Source of the DNA: Hyphococcus sp.
GTDB lineage: Bacteria; Pseudomonadota; Alphaproteobacteria; Caulobacterales; Parvularculaceae
DNA: 64,000 nucleotides
Assembly (NCBI GenBank): GCA_021776335.1
Contig: JAJFGB010000004.1
Coordinates: 349,221 to 413,220 of the forward strand
Direction of reading: 5' to 3'
How positions within the stretch are numbered: the stretch's first letter is position 1; every line of letters begins with the position of its first letter. Position numbers and translations under genes: made by a program. Below the pieces are notes generated by a model. The model had not been told where the DNA came from. It did no database searches and worked only from the letters and a program-made list of their open reading frames with translations. Of the stretch, positions 36,104-45,740 are shown piece by piece.

Positions 36104-39100
36104 ATGAGCAATGATTTCAGCGTTGGCGGAATAAAGTCTACGATATCCGATTTTGGGATTGGCGATCTTCTTTCAGCGTCGGAAAGCGGCGCACTGATTA
36201 CAGCAACTCAACCAGGCCGGCGTGGTCGTCGGCAGGCGACGACCAAAAAGCGTATGACGCAAGCAAGCTTGCTGGCGCCGCTCCTCGCGGCTGAAGGTTG
36301 CCTCAGCGTCGGCAAGGATGAAGTTCCACTAGATTCAATTGACAATGGCAGTGGCGGCGGGAGCGCCACGAATCCTGGCGTGACATCGACCTTAGCAGGG
36401 ACAAGTCAATTTGCGCAGGATGATACCGGATTTAACACTGATACAAGTACTGATATTCGAATTTCTACTGACGATTTGTTGGAAAACGACATCGCAAGCC
36501 AAGGTGAAACGCTTCAACTTGTTCGCGTTTTCGGCGCGTCGAATGGCACCGTTTCACTTGCAGGAAATATTGTCACGTTCACGCCGAACCCTGGCTACAC
36601 GGGCCCCGCAAGTTTCAGTTACGAGGCGCAAAGCGCCAATGGTCAGCTAAGCCAAGCCTCCGTTCAAATTCAAGTCGCCGATGATACAGGCGGCGGTCAT
36701 TCAGGCGGGGGCCATTCCGGCGGTTCTGCGATGCATGACCCTGCAATGGCGGCCGAGCACCAAGCGCTGATGGACCTCGTCAAACATGCAGACGCCACAC
36801 ATGTCGCCGTGCAGGATGGTTCCTGGTTCGATCCGGCTACCTGGGCGAGCGGCCAGGTTCCCGGTGACGGCGCCAAGGTTTTGATCTCTGACGGTGTGAC
36901 GGTGACCTATGATGGGCAAAGCCCTGCGTCACTGTTTACGGTGCGTGTTGACGGCGCCCTCGAATTTGCAACGGACATTGATACATTTATGGAAGTTGAT
37001 ACATTCGTTGTGTCAAAAACAGGCAGCCTCCAGATAGGAACGATCGATAATCCCGTCGAGGCTGGCGTCGATGCGATTATTCAGATTGCGGAAAACGGCC
37101 CTATTGATGTCTCATGGGATCCGATGCTGCTGTCGCGCGGTGTCATTAGTCACGGTGACATTGAAATTCACGGTGCGGAAAAAGAAGCATTTCTCAAGGT
37201 TGCGACCGATCCCATGGTGGGCGACACGTCAATCACTCTGGACGGTGTCCCGGCCGGATGGGAAATTGGCGACACAGTTGTTCTCACTGGCACAAGATTA
37301 ACCGATGTCCCCTGGTCGACACCGGGTTCGCAGCGAAATATTACAACGCAAGATGAAGAGCTGACGATTACGGGCATTCAGGGGAACACGATTACGTTTG
37401 CCACGCCGCTTCAGTTCCATCACGATACGCCGCGGGCAGACCTTAAGGCTTACGTTGCCAACTATAGCCGCAATATAAAAATTGAAACCGAAAATGCCGA
37501 CGGCGTTCCGATCAGTGAACGCGGCCACGTCATGTTTATGCATTCGGGCAATGTTGATGTGCGGTATGCTGAGTTCCATGAATTAGGCCGAACCGACAAA
37601 TCACAACGGGCATTCGATTTCGATGATTTGGCTTCAACCACAGCGAATTCGAACCTGAAAGGGCGTTACTCGCTGCATATTCACCGTGCGGGCCTCGACG
37701 ATCTGGACGATCCAGCCCTCCTGGTTGGCAACGCCGTGTGGGGTTCGCCCGGATGGGGGCTGGTGCATCATGACTCCAATGCGGTTCTTACTGACAATGC
37801 CGCCTATGATGTTTTTGGCGCCGCTTTTGTCGCGGAAACCGGCAATGAAACTGGTCGATGGTCGCACAATATTGCGATCAAATCTCTTGGCGTTGGCGGT
37901 ACGGCGAAAGACGGAGCGGATCTTGCTGCTTTTGATCTCGGACGCACCGGCGCGGGATTCTGGTTTCAAGGGCGGTTGGTCTCGTCAGTGGATAACGTGG
38001 CCGCCAGCGTTCCCGGCGGCCACGGTTTTGTCTATATGTCGCGCGGTTGGCCGGGTGATGTTATCGATGTGCTGGAGGAAAATGTAACTCAGCCCGAAGC
38101 CCTGCGGTACCTCGACAGTGCGGTCATTAGCGTTCCGCCGATTGTGCAGTTCTCGGGCAATGAAGCGCTTGCGACAAAAATTGGACTAGAGATTATCAAG
38201 GCGCACCCGCATCAGGGCAGCGATATTCGCTCTGTATTGGAAGATTTTACGGCGTGGGAAGTGCAAACAGGCGCTTATCTCCAATACACCGGGCATTATT
38301 CCCTGATTGATTTTGATCTTGTGGCGTCCCGCACGTCTAACGGGGATGGTTCCGGCTTTAAAGGAATAGGGTACGGGCCTAACACCATTGATATGGTTGT
38401 AAATGGCGCGAATATCGACGGTTTTGAGGTGGGTATAGAATTGAGCAGACATATCGAAAATCTCAATCATCCTTTCGGTGGCGAGTTCGGATATGTTTTT
38501 GTTGATGTTGGGTTTGATAATGTTGTCCAAAATTATACAGGCAGCAACGCGAGTGATTTGAAGTTGACAAGCAGTCAGCTCAGCAATGCGCCGTTCGCAT
38601 TCAATTCAGATATCGTTGGCATTCCCCAGGGGCCGGCTTCCCATCAATCGCCAGACTCCGCGAAAACAAATTTGTCAGGGACCAAAACAGATGGGATTGG
38701 CAATGCTGTCGTATCGCCCGATTGGGATCCATTGATCTACGATTACTTTTCCTTGCGCGGCGCGATCGAGGAAGAGGGCTACTGGACGTTGCCGGATGGG
38801 CGTGTGGTTACTGCATATGACCAGTATGTAGCAGACCGGTTGACCGGCGAGCTTCACAAGACATCGACTTTTGTTGAGGTGCTAAACACCAACTTCACAC
38901 CGGGTGCTGGATTTGTTCGCACGGCGCCGACCGATAACGGTATTCTCGATCTCAATAGTGCGGCGCCTGTCGCACGCACGGATTTTGCGACGGTTACTGA
39001 AAATACGTCAATTGTGATCGATGTACTCGCGAATGATTTTGACCCCGATGGTGATTCGCTAAGCGTGGATGGCATGATCCAGGCTGATCATGGCCGGATA

Positions 39101-39235
39101 TTCGACAATGGAGATGGGACGATCAGCTATACGCCGGATCCCAATTTTGTCGGGCATGACTATTTCTGGTATTGGGTCGAAGACAGCAACGGAAATTTCG
39201 ATCGCGCGCATGTGCAAGTGACCGTGGAAATCTAA
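36104..39235 (+). CDS. Large surface protein: G8 domain, beta-helix, cadherin-like ends
   Basis: From the ATG at 36104 the protein has 1043 residues. The N-terminus (~50 residues) is followed by a basic patch (RRGRRQATTKKR) and a short hydrophobic stretch ending LLAAEGC, not a standard signal peptide. Next come a cadherin-like module with a LEND motif (~103-192), a GGGHSGGGHSGG linker, a G8 domain (GSWFDPATWASGQVPGDGAKVLI, from ~235), a long region with beta-helix character, and a second cadherin-like module at the C-terminus (DVLANDFDPDGDSL to the end). G8 plus beta-helix proteins (CEMIP-like) are linked to hyaluronan or other glycan binding and cleavage. A role in binding or trimming the local exopolysaccharide is inference. 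Confidence 0.75.
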   Translation: MSNDFSVGGIKSTISDFGIGDLLSASESGALITATQPGRRGRRQATTKKRMTQASLLAPLLAAEGCLSVGKDEVPLDSIDNGSGGGSATNPGVTSTLAGTSQFAQDDTGFNTDTSTDIRISTDDLLENDIASQGETLQLVRVFGASNGTVSLAGNIVTFTPNPGYTGPASFSYEAQSANGQLSQASVQIQVADDTGGGHSGGGHSGGSAMHDPAMAAEHQALMDLVKHADATHVAVQDGSWFDPATWASGQVPGDGAKVLISDGVTVTYDGQSPASLFTVRVDGALEFATDIDTFMEVDTFVVSKTGSLQIGTIDNPVEAGVDAIIQIAENGPIDVSWDPMLLSRGVISHGDIEIHGAEKEAFLKVATDPMVGDTSITLDGVPAGWEIGDTVVLTGTRLTDVPWSTPGSQRNITTQDEELTITGIQGNTITFATPLQFHHDTPRADLKAYVANYSRNIKIETENADGVPISERGHVMFMHSGNVDVRYAEFHELGRTDKSQRAFDFDDLASTTANSNLKGRYSLHIHRAGLDDLDDPALLVGNAVWGSPGWGLVHHDSNAVLTDNAAYDVFGAAFVAETGNETGRWSHNIAIKSLGVGGTAKDGADLAAFDLGRTGAGFWFQGRLVSSVDNVAASVPGGHGFVYMSRGWPGDVIDVLEENVTQPEALRYLDSAVISVPPIVQFSGNEALATKIGLEIIKAHPHQGSDIRSVLEDFTAWEVQTGAYLQYTGHYSLIDFDLVASRTSNGDGSGFKGIGYGPNTIDMVVNGANIDGFEVGIELSRHIENLNHPFGGEFGYVFVDVGFDNVVQNYTGSNASDLKLTSSQLSNAPFAFNSDIVGIPQGPASHQSPDSAKTNLSGTKTDGIGNAVVSPDWDPLIYDYFSLRGAIEEEGYWTLPDGRVVTAYDQYVADRLTGELHKTSTFVEVLNTNFTPGAGFVRTAPTDNGILDLNSAAPVARTDFATVTENTSIVIDVLANDFDPDGDSLSVDGMIQADHGRIFDNGDGTISYTPDPNFVGHDYFWYWVEDSNGNFDRAHVQVTVEI

Positions 39236-40383
39236 GCGCGCTCACTGGCTTTCAATTTCTCTGCACCGTAACGCCACTCCGCTAACACGTCGTCATCAGT
39301 TTCGGTGACGGCGTGTTCGTTTCTAGAGTGGACAAATGTATCCGGCGTCAACTTATGAAGCGCCCAGATCGCGGCGCCGCGAACCATTGCGTTATCGTCT
39401 TTCATCAACGAACGCACAATTGGCAAGAGAGATTTGTCTGCGGAATTACCGATGGCGATTAGAACGTTACGGGTGAACCGATTGCGTCCTGTGCGTTTAA
39501 CAGGCGATTTGGAGAATTTCTTTCGGAATGCAGCGTCATCCAGTGTTGCCAGATCTGCAAGGGGAGGCGACAGCAAATCATCTCGCGGGTGAAATGCGGT
39601 TTCATTGGCGCGTTTTGCAAATTTGTTCCACGGGCAAACAGCGAGGCAATCATCGCAACCGTAAATTCGATTGCCAATCGCTTCGCGAAATTCCACGGGG
39701 ATTGGCCCATTATGTTCTATCGTCAAATATGAAATACAGCGGCGCGCATCTAGTTGATATGGCGCGGGGAACGCTTTTGTAGGGCATATATCGAGGCATT
39801 TCTTGCAAGCGCCGCAGTGGTCTCTTTCTTGGTCGTCCGCGCTAAGGTTCAGCGAGGTGAAAATGGCCCCGAGAAACAGCCAGGATCCGTAGTCGCGTGA
39901 AACGAGGTTGGTGTGCTTGCCTTGCCAACCGAGACCCGCGCGTGCGGCCAGTGGTTTTTCCATTACGGGAGCGGTATCCACAAAGACCTTAACGTCGGCG
40001 TGGTATTGATCCACAATTATACGCGCAAGTCGTTTCAGGCGTTTTTTTATCAGGTCGTGATAGTCTTTGTTTTGTGCGTAGACAGAAATATTACCGATGG
40101 AATGATTTCTGAGCTTGTCCAGTGGGTTTTCAGAGGGGCCATAATTTACGCCGAGCATTATAACACTGGATGCCTCCGGCCACAGCTTTTTTGGATGGGC
40201 TCTCTGCGCTGACCGGTCCGATAACCAGCCCATACCGCCATGGCGCCCGAGTGCCAGGAATTCAGAAAGCTGCTTCTTTAAGGTTGGCGGCAAATCGGCT
40301 GCGGTAAACCCGATCGTATCAAATCCGAGACCCCGCGCCTCCTCACGGATCCGCTCTTTGATGTCGCTCATAGGCGTTGTCAT
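39232..40383 (-). CDS. queG: Epoxyqueuosine reductase
   Basis: The 383-residue enzyme carries out the last step of queuosine synthesis, reducing epoxyqueuosine on tRNA using cobalamin and two 4Fe-4S clusters. Both cluster motifs are visible: CGACKKCLDICP and CDDCLAVCP. A C-terminal HEAT-like segment (RSLMKDDNAMVRGAAIWALHKL) matches the longer QueG form. The ATG at 40383 forms a TAATG junction with the stop of the upstream glutathione transferase gene, implying coupling; an ATG at 40371 is possible. The 3' end overlaps the convergent G8 gene by 4 bp. It is a housekeeping gene interrupting the polysaccharide region. Confidence 0.95.
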   Translation of the reverse strand: MTTPMSDIKERIREEARGLGFDTIGFTAADLPPTLKKQLSEFLALGRHGGMGWLSDRSAQRAHPKKLWPEASSVIMLGVNYGPSENPLDKLRNHSIGNISVYAQNKDYHDLIKKRLKRLARIIVDQYHADVKVFVDTAPVMEKPLAARAGLGWQGKHTNLVSRDYGSWLFLGAIFTSLNLSADDQERDHCGACKKCLDICPTKAFPAPYQLDARRCISYLTIEHNGPIPVEFREAIGNRIYGCDDCLAVCPWNKFAKRANETAFHPRDDLLSPPLADLATLDDAAFRKKFSKSPVKRTGRNRFTRNVLIAIGNSADKSLLPIVRSLMKDDNAMVRGAAIWALHKLTPDTFVHSRNEHAVTETDDDVLAEWRYGAEKLKASERA

Positions 40384-41063
40384 TAAAAATCCAGATTATC
40401 GTAGTGGCTGGGGGGCGGAAGGCCGTTGACGCGGTCTTTCAGAATTGGCCGCATGCTGGGGCGCGATTTCAACCGCGCATACCAATCTTTTACCGAAGGA
40501 AATTTATCCCATGCGATGGCGTCTATATAATCAAGCGATGAAAAATGCGCAGCAGCGGCAATATCTGCGACGCTAAAGCGTTCTCCAGCGATCCAAGAGC
40601 GATTGTCCAAAAGCCATGCGATATAATCGAGATGCCAGGCGAGCGCAGCCGCTCCTTGCTTCAGCAATTCATAATCGGCTTGGCCGTGCCCCATCAGCCG
40701 TTTGTCTATTCGTTCCCGCAAGGTCAGCTCGTTGACCTCGCGTTCAAATTTTTCATTGAACCAACAGCATAACCGTCGTGTCTCCGCGCGCGCGGCTGAG
40801 GTCGAGGGCAGGATCGGTGATGTCGTATAGGCCTCGTCGAGATACTCAACAATCGCGTTGGCCGGCGAAATCGCGATCTCACCGCCCATCGGCGCCTCGT
40901 CCATCAGCACCGGCACGGCGCCCGCCGGATTTGCCGCCGCTAATACACCGTCATCTTCCCATGGTCGGGTTTCGATTAGACGCGCCGCGAGCCCTTTTTC
41001 GGAAAGAGCAATTCGCACCATCCGCGAGGCGGGGTCGTGCGGCATGTGAAACAATGTACGCAT
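40383..41063 (-). CDS. Glutathione S-transferase family protein
   Basis: The 226-residue product has an N-terminal thioredoxin-like GST domain (LFHMPHDPASRMVRIALSEKGL; NPAGAVPVLMD with the cis-proline; ISPANAIVEYLDE contacting glutathione) and an all-alpha C-terminal domain (FSVADIAAAAHFSSLDYI). It most resembles the small FzlA-like/GST group present in alphaproteobacteria, where FzlA binds FtsZ and controls constriction; the position of this gene before queG is typical of that group. That identity is suggestive, not proven. The ATG at 41063 is taken; an in-frame GTG at 41084 is less likely. Confidence 0.8.
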   Translation of the reverse strand: MRTLFHMPHDPASRMVRIALSEKGLAARLIETRPWEDDGVLAAANPAGAVPVLMDEAPMGGEIAISPANAIVEYLDEAYTTSPILPSTSAARAETRRLCCWFNEKFEREVNELTLRERIDKRLMGHGQADYELLKQGAAALAWHLDYIAWLLDNRSWIAGERFSVADIAAAAHFSSLDYIDAIAWDKFPSVKDWYARLKSRPSMRPILKDRVNGLPPPSHYDNLDF

Positions 41064-41228
41064 TAACCAAGACCATAGCAGCACTCCGCCAAAGGCAAAG
41101 CGGTCAGCGATAATATTTGTTGTTTTTGGTTAACAGATGCCAGAAGCGGCAAAGGGATTGCAATTTCTGACTCAGCTATTTGCGAAGCAGGCCGGCGTGG
41201 AACGATCGTCGGATCAGGATTGTACCAG

Positions 41229-42869
41229 ATGGGCACAAGCAGCCGTGAAAACGGACAAGATGAAGAATATGGCTGGCGCCGATCAGCGCCGATCGCACGT
41301 CGGGCAGCCATCTTTTTTTATTCCTGGCGTGAGCCTCACTGGTCATTTCTGTGGGGCGTATTGGCAGGCGTTCCATTTCTGATTTTGGCGGCGACCTCGC
41401 CAGCTTTGTTAAGCCTGTCGCCAACAGTTGACATGATCGCGCCGATTGCTGATGCGCGCGCTGTAATTGGCGGCCAGGCAAGTATCGTTGATCACGAAAC
41501 ACCGTTCTATTTGTTGTTGATAATGGCAGGCGATTTTTTTGCTGATGCTCCCGGGCGCATCCATCTGGCGGCGAAAGCTTTAGGTGCGCTCCTTGTTGTG
41601 GGGCCGCTTGCCTTTCTGGCGTCGTCGCGATTTCCGGCGGTCGTTGCGGCGGCACTGGTCGCAGGGCTTGCGGCTTATGTTACGGCGCCTTTTGCCGGCG
41701 CGGCGGAATTTGGCGTTGCAGTTTTGCTTGTGTGTGCTGTCGCATTTCTGTCGGGTTCAGCCAATGATTCAATCAGGAAGGCGTGCCTTGAGGGCGCGCT
41801 CGCCGGCACGCTGTTATTTACTCTTTGGATGCTCAGCCCGATATTATCACTTGCCGGCTTTGTGTTCTTATCAGCTTGTCCATTTCTTTCGGGGCGGTGC
41901 AGATTATGGCGATATGGCGCAACGCTCGTTGCGTTTGTTTTGCTTGCAGCGCTTATGGAATATCTTACGCCAGGCTTGAACCTTGCGCGCGCGGCCGCCG
42001 CGACAGGCATTTTGGACATGGGCGCCTTGTTTTCGGGGCATGAAGCAGCTGTCGGTTTGAGCGGTGTTGCGTTCAGCGCAGCGGTGATTATTGCGTCTTC
42101 GGCGATATTTGGCGGGCGTGAACACGCAAAAAGCTGGGTGGTCGCGAGTGTATTTGTGCTGGTCGCGTTCGTTGCCGCTCGAATTGCGGGTGCAAATGCG
42201 CTGCCGGTTTTTGTGATTGCCGCGAGCATTGCGTGTTTTTCCATTGCGTCACCCTTTTATGACGGCCTGTTCCGTAGTCATGACCGCGCGAGCGTTTCAA
42301 TTGCGTTGATGGCGGCATCTTTGACTTTGTTCTGGGCGGCGGCGCCGATCACACATGCGGCGGGACAGTTCGCGCTTCAATATCAAACCGTGAAAACCGT
42401 GCCTGAAAATATTCGTACAGAACTGGCGCTGGTGCAGCCCGGAGGGCTGACAATTGCGCGCTGGGTTGAAGAAGGGAAGTTTTCGACGCCAGAGGCGCGC
42501 GCGTTGCTGGCCCTTACGCCCGTCGATCAATCGGCTATGCTTCTTGAGGCGGCAAGTCAGGCCCGCATCCTTGCGAAACAGGGATTGGAGGTCGCAATTT
42601 TGACCGGTGCGGACACCGCGTGCGTTTTAATGGATCAGCACCATTGCTATGCAGACGGTCCAGCCGCTGCGACTGCGGCAGCGGTTGTGTTTGTGCCCCG
42701 TCTTGATCTTGATGCAGCGACCACAGCGGCAAAAGGCCGGTCCGAGGCGCTTCTTTATACTCAATTCAAATTGGTCGAACGCACGCCGCTTTGGGAGATA
42801 TGGGTTCGTCGCGGGGCATCGATGCCCGCAAACCTTCTTTCGGCGCCGAATGCGGTTCTATATCGCTGA
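41229..42869 (+). CDS. Polytopic inner-membrane protein, possibly GT-C-type
   Basis: The 546-residue protein has about ten hydrophobic segments between residues ~40 and ~380 and a soluble C-terminal part of ~160 residues. The first external loop contains VDMIAPIADARAVIGGQASIVDHETPFYLLLI, which recalls the acidic catalytic loop after TM1 in GT-C glycosyltransferases, and the C-terminal part includes two cysteines (TACVLMDQHHCYADG). I do not recognise the family with confidence; PMT/ArnT-like lipid-linked sugar transfer is one possibility. The ATG at 41229 has AGGA 9 bp upstream. It is alone on the plus strand, between divergent GST-queG and convergent cysQ. Confidence 0.7.
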   Translation: MGTSSRENGQDEEYGWRRSAPIARRAAIFFYSWREPHWSFLWGVLAGVPFLILAATSPALLSLSPTVDMIAPIADARAVIGGQASIVDHETPFYLLLIMAGDFFADAPGRIHLAAKALGALLVVGPLAFLASSRFPAVVAAALVAGLAAYVTAPFAGAAEFGVAVLLVCAVAFLSGSANDSIRKACLEGALAGTLLFTLWMLSPILSLAGFVFLSACPFLSGRCRLWRYGATLVAFVLLAALMEYLTPGLNLARAAAATGILDMGALFSGHEAAVGLSGVAFSAAVIIASSAIFGGREHAKSWVVASVFVLVAFVAARIAGANALPVFVIAASIACFSIASPFYDGLFRSHDRASVSIALMAASLTLFWAAAPITHAAGQFALQYQTVKTVPENIRTELALVQPGGLTIARWVEEGKFSTPEARALLALTPVDQSAMLLEAASQARILAKQGLEVAILTGADTACVLMDQHHCYADGPAAATAAAVVFVPRLDLDAATTAAKGRSEALLYTQFKLVERTPLWEIWVRRGASMPANLLSAPNAVLYR

Positions 42870-42935
42870 TATCCCTATCTGAGCTCGGAATTTTTGTCCG
42901 TGCCTTAATCGGCCGATCCGAGTTTTAAGCGTATA

Positions 42936-43745
42936 TCACCGGGCGCTGTCTGATCCCCATGCGATGAAATAAGGATTATCGAAACCCCGTTCCTTTTTGC
43001 CATAAACGAGTGTTTCACCTTCAGGGTGCGTGACGACGAATCCGCCAGCGGCCTCCAGTACAGCCTGACCAGCGCCGGTATCCCATTCCATCGTCCGGCC
43101 GAACCGCGGATAAATATCGGCTTTGCCTTCTGCGATCAGGCAGAATTTCAGCGAAGATCCTGCGGCGGCAAAATCGCCTATATCCAAAGTAGAGAGATAG
43201 ACGTCTGTTTCTGGCGAACGATGAGATCGGCTGGCGACGGCGATGAGGTTGGAGTTCGGTTTTGGTCTCGCTCTAATAGCCTGACGCGTGCCCAGAGCGT
43301 AGTTTTCGCCCACATTGGCAACCCATGCTCCAGCACCCTGCGAACCTGCATAGAGGCGGCCCAGCGCGGGAGCATAGACAACGCCCACTACCGGTCTTTT
43401 TTCGCGGATAAGGGCGATATTGACGGTGAATTCTCCGGTCTTTTTAATAAACTCCTTGGTGCCGTCGAGAGGATCAACAAGGAAAAACTCATCGCCCAGC
43501 GTCGGGATGTGGCCATCCGACGCGCTTTCTTCTGCAAGCACAGGAATATCCGGGGCCAGCGTGCGCAGCCCTGCGAGAATGATCTCCTCACCGATGCGAT
43601 CGGCCTCAGTCACCGGTGAAGCGTCACCTTTCTCTTCGACCGAGAATTCGGAATGATAAATATCGAGCGCGCTGGCGCCAGCCCTGAGGGCCAGGTCACA
43701 AAGCGCGCCGGTGAGCGCGGTGTCATTTGAGGGCTGGTTTTTCAT
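42936..43745 (-). CDS. cysQ: 3'(2'),5'-bisphosphate nucleotidase
   Basis: The 269-residue enzyme hydrolyses PAP (and PAPS) released by sulfate assimilation and sulfotransfer. The lithium-sensitive phosphatase motifs are present: EESASDG-type segment VLAEES, the metal-binding DPLDGTKEF around residue 90, and WDTGAGQAVLEAAGG at the C-terminal aspartate. The ATG at 43745 is used; a GTG at 43763 would add six residues. It may matter that a sulfotransferase-like gene lies at 2878-3918, but they are 40 kb apart. It is monocistronic, with the small 74-residue gene 56 bp upstream on the same strand. Confidence 0.93.
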   Translation of the reverse strand: MKNQPSNDTALTGALCDLALRAGASALDIYHSEFSVEEKGDASPVTEADRIGEEIILAGLRTLAPDIPVLAEESASDGHIPTLGDEFFLVDPLDGTKEFIKKTGEFTVNIALIREKRPVVGVVYAPALGRLYAGSQGAGAWVANVGENYALGTRQAIRARPKPNSNLIAVASRSHRSPETDVYLSTLDIGDFAAAGSSLKFCLIAEGKADIYPRFGRTMEWDTGAGQAVLEAAGGFVVTHPEGETLVYGKKERGFDNPYFIAWGSDSAR

Positions 43746-43800
43746 GGAACCGGCATGAAACACGTTTGCTGTTAATGCAAGACCGCCCGGAGCCGTCCGG

Positions 43801-44025
43801 TCAGCGGAAAGCGACGATGGTGAAGGCTGCGGTTTGCTGCGGCGTCAATCCTCCGGCGGGGATGATCTCCTGAATGATCCAGCCCTCGTCGGCGAGTTGG
43901 TTAAGGCGCTCCTGCAGGGCCGCCGCAGCAGCGCGGCCAAAGTCGCGCTCATTGGCAAAAAGGCCCGCTGGTCGTCGACTGGCGTCCCGCCATGTTACGT
44001 GAAAGGTCGCAAACTGTTTCGACAT
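43801..44025 (-). CDS. Small conserved-looking protein, DUF4177-like
   Basis: A 74-residue acidic-basic protein with an A/R-rich middle and the segment LNQLADEGWIIQEIIPAGG, which resembles the core of DUF4177-type proteins (a beta-strand, helix with LN-x-LA-x-EGW, beta-strand). An AAAAGGTT element lies 9 bp upstream of the ATG. The function is unknown. It lies upstream of cysQ in the same orientation and may be co-transcribed with it. Confidence 0.65.
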   Translation of the reverse strand: MSKQFATFHVTWRDASRRPAGLFANERDFGRAAAAALQERLNQLADEGWIIQEIIPAGGLTPQQTAAFTIVAFR

Positions 44026-44151
44026 GGCACATGTAACCTTTTCATCGTATTTTTCAGCTTATAGTGACTAATAGGGATTCAAGGGCCGGGCCGTTTTTGA
44101 GCTTGTTGCAAGCTGGGAAAAGCGATCAGAATTGATCTCGGTTTGGGCGCT

Positions 44152-44167
44152 CGGCAAGAAAATGGCA
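44152..44167 (+). promoter_or_regulatory. Possible sigma-54 promoter of the priming phosphotransferase gene
   Basis: The site CGGCAAGAAAATGGCA has GG-N10-GC spacing and a good -24 half, but the -12 half is TGGCA instead of TTGCA. It ends 53 bp before the ATG of the phosphotransferase. It is the weakest of the five candidates in the window. Confidence 0.4.
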
Positions 44168-44220
44168 TGGTTACTGTTAACCGGGGTTTGCCGCAGTTTT
44201 TGAAAGTGTAATTTACGACG

Positions 44221-45678
44221 ATGACTGATACCGGAATGGATAATGTAGATAATTTCTCCACTGACGGCGTCCGCCGTCGTGGGCCGATGGCGCGTGCGCT
44301 GGTTGGAGACATCATTCAGCTGGTCGATTTCGTTCTTGTGATCGTCGTGTCTGTCGTTGTCGCTTACGCCTATCATATCTTTGCGCTGCAATCTGTTTTC
44401 GACGCTCAGTATTATGTAGCTGCGGGGATCATCGGCGCGACAGGCCTGACCGCTTTGTTGCGGCGGGACGGCTACTATGAATTTGATCAGCTTTTATCGT
44501 CCGGGCGTTCCCTGCGCGCGATCTTTTCAAGGTGGGGGCTGGTTTTACTGGGCCTTCTCGCATTCGGCTTTGCGCTGAAGGTTTCTGAATTTTTTTCTCG
44601 GGGCTGGTTGTTCTTGTGGTCGATATTTACAGTCGTAGTCATAACCAGCACGCGTATCGCCGCCGCCAATTTCTTACGCCGTATGAGCCGTGACGGCGGC
44701 GCCTTTGCAAGGCGCATCGCGGTTGTTGGCGCTACAGCGCTCGGTGCAAAATTTGCGGCCCAAGCCGGCGTCCCGAACAGCGGGATATCGATTGCAGGAA
44801 TTTATGAAGCCGGCCTTTCTGATAATGGCGACGGGGATTACGCAAAAATCAAGGGCGATCTAAATGACCTCGCGAGCGCTGCGCGCAATAGCGAGATCGA
44901 CGATATCGTCATTGCTACCCCTCGTGCGTCAAAAGAAGAAATGGCGCGGCTGATCCGCCGACTTTCGATTTTGCCTGTTTCCATAGCTATTTGCCCGAAT
45001 ATGCATTGGCTGGATCATACGGGTGGCGCCATCGCCAGCGTTGGCGACGCCAGAGTGTTGTCTCTTTACAGACGCCCGTTAGAGGGCTGGGGCGGCGTGA
45101 TCAAAAACGTCGAAGATTTTATCCTCGGCGGGATCTTGTTGGTGTTGACGACCCCATTGCTGCTCTTGCTCGCTTTTATGATTAGAATGCAGGGAAAAGG
45201 GCCCATCCTTTTTGCGCAACAGCGGCACGGTTTTAATAATGCTGTATTCAAGATCTATAAATTCCGCACGATGACGGTGTCAGAGGATGGAGATGAAATA
45301 CAGCAGGCGAAACCAGACGACCCTCGAATAACTCAATTGGGTAAATTTTTGAGACGCTACAGCCTTGATGAACTGCCGCAGTTGATCAATGTTGTAAGGG
45401 GTGAAATGTCGCTGGTTGGGCCGCGCCCGCACGCGCTAGCACATAATCACCAATATGCCCGTACGATTGAAAATTACTCCGGACGGCACAAAGTCAAACC
45501 CGGTATTACCGGCTGGGCGCAAGTCAACGGCTTTCGAGGTGAGACATCGGAAAATGAAATGATGGAACAGCGTGTGCGCTATGATTTGGCCTATGTTGAC
45601 AATTGGTCGCTTTGGTTCGATCTGAAAATTCTGATTTTGACCATTAAAGCGGTGGTTTTTCCCAAAAACGCCGTTTAA
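44221..45678 (+). CDS. Undecaprenyl-phosphate sugar phosphotransferase (WcaJ/EpsB-like)
   Basis: The 485-residue protein starts polysaccharide assembly by moving a sugar-1-phosphate (usually glucose-1-P or galactose-1-P) from a UDP-sugar onto undecaprenyl phosphate. Four N-terminal membrane segments (~35-140) are followed by a Rossmann-like domain (IAVVGATALGAKF, ~160-270) and the catalytic bacterial sugar-transferase domain, with FAQQRHGFNNAVFKIYKFRTM, DELPQLINVVRGEMSLVGPRP and KPGITGWAQVNG. It is the first gene of a second polysaccharide block and is followed 62 bp later by ugd. Which sugar is primed cannot be read. Confidence 0.93.
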   Translation: MTDTGMDNVDNFSTDGVRRRGPMARALVGDIIQLVDFVLVIVVSVVVAYAYHIFALQSVFDAQYYVAAGIIGATGLTALLRRDGYYEFDQLLSSGRSLRAIFSRWGLVLLGLLAFGFALKVSEFFSRGWLFLWSIFTVVVITSTRIAAANFLRRMSRDGGAFARRIAVVGATALGAKFAAQAGVPNSGISIAGIYEAGLSDNGDGDYAKIKGDLNDLASAARNSEIDDIVIATPRASKEEMARLIRRLSILPVSIAICPNMHWLDHTGGAIASVGDARVLSLYRRPLEGWGGVIKNVEDFILGGILLVLTTPLLLLLAFMIRMQGKGPILFAQQRHGFNNAVFKIYKFRTMTVSEDGDEIQQAKPDDPRITQLGKFLRRYSLDELPQLINVVRGEMSLVGPRPHALAHNHQYARTIENYSGRHKVKPGITGWAQVNGFRGETSENEMMEQRVRYDLAYVDNWSLWFDLKILILTIKAVVFPKNAV

Positions 45679-45740
45679 GACCATCGAGAAAATGGGCGCC
45701 AATATGTGGCGTCCCTCGCAACTTAGATTGAGGCCTAACC

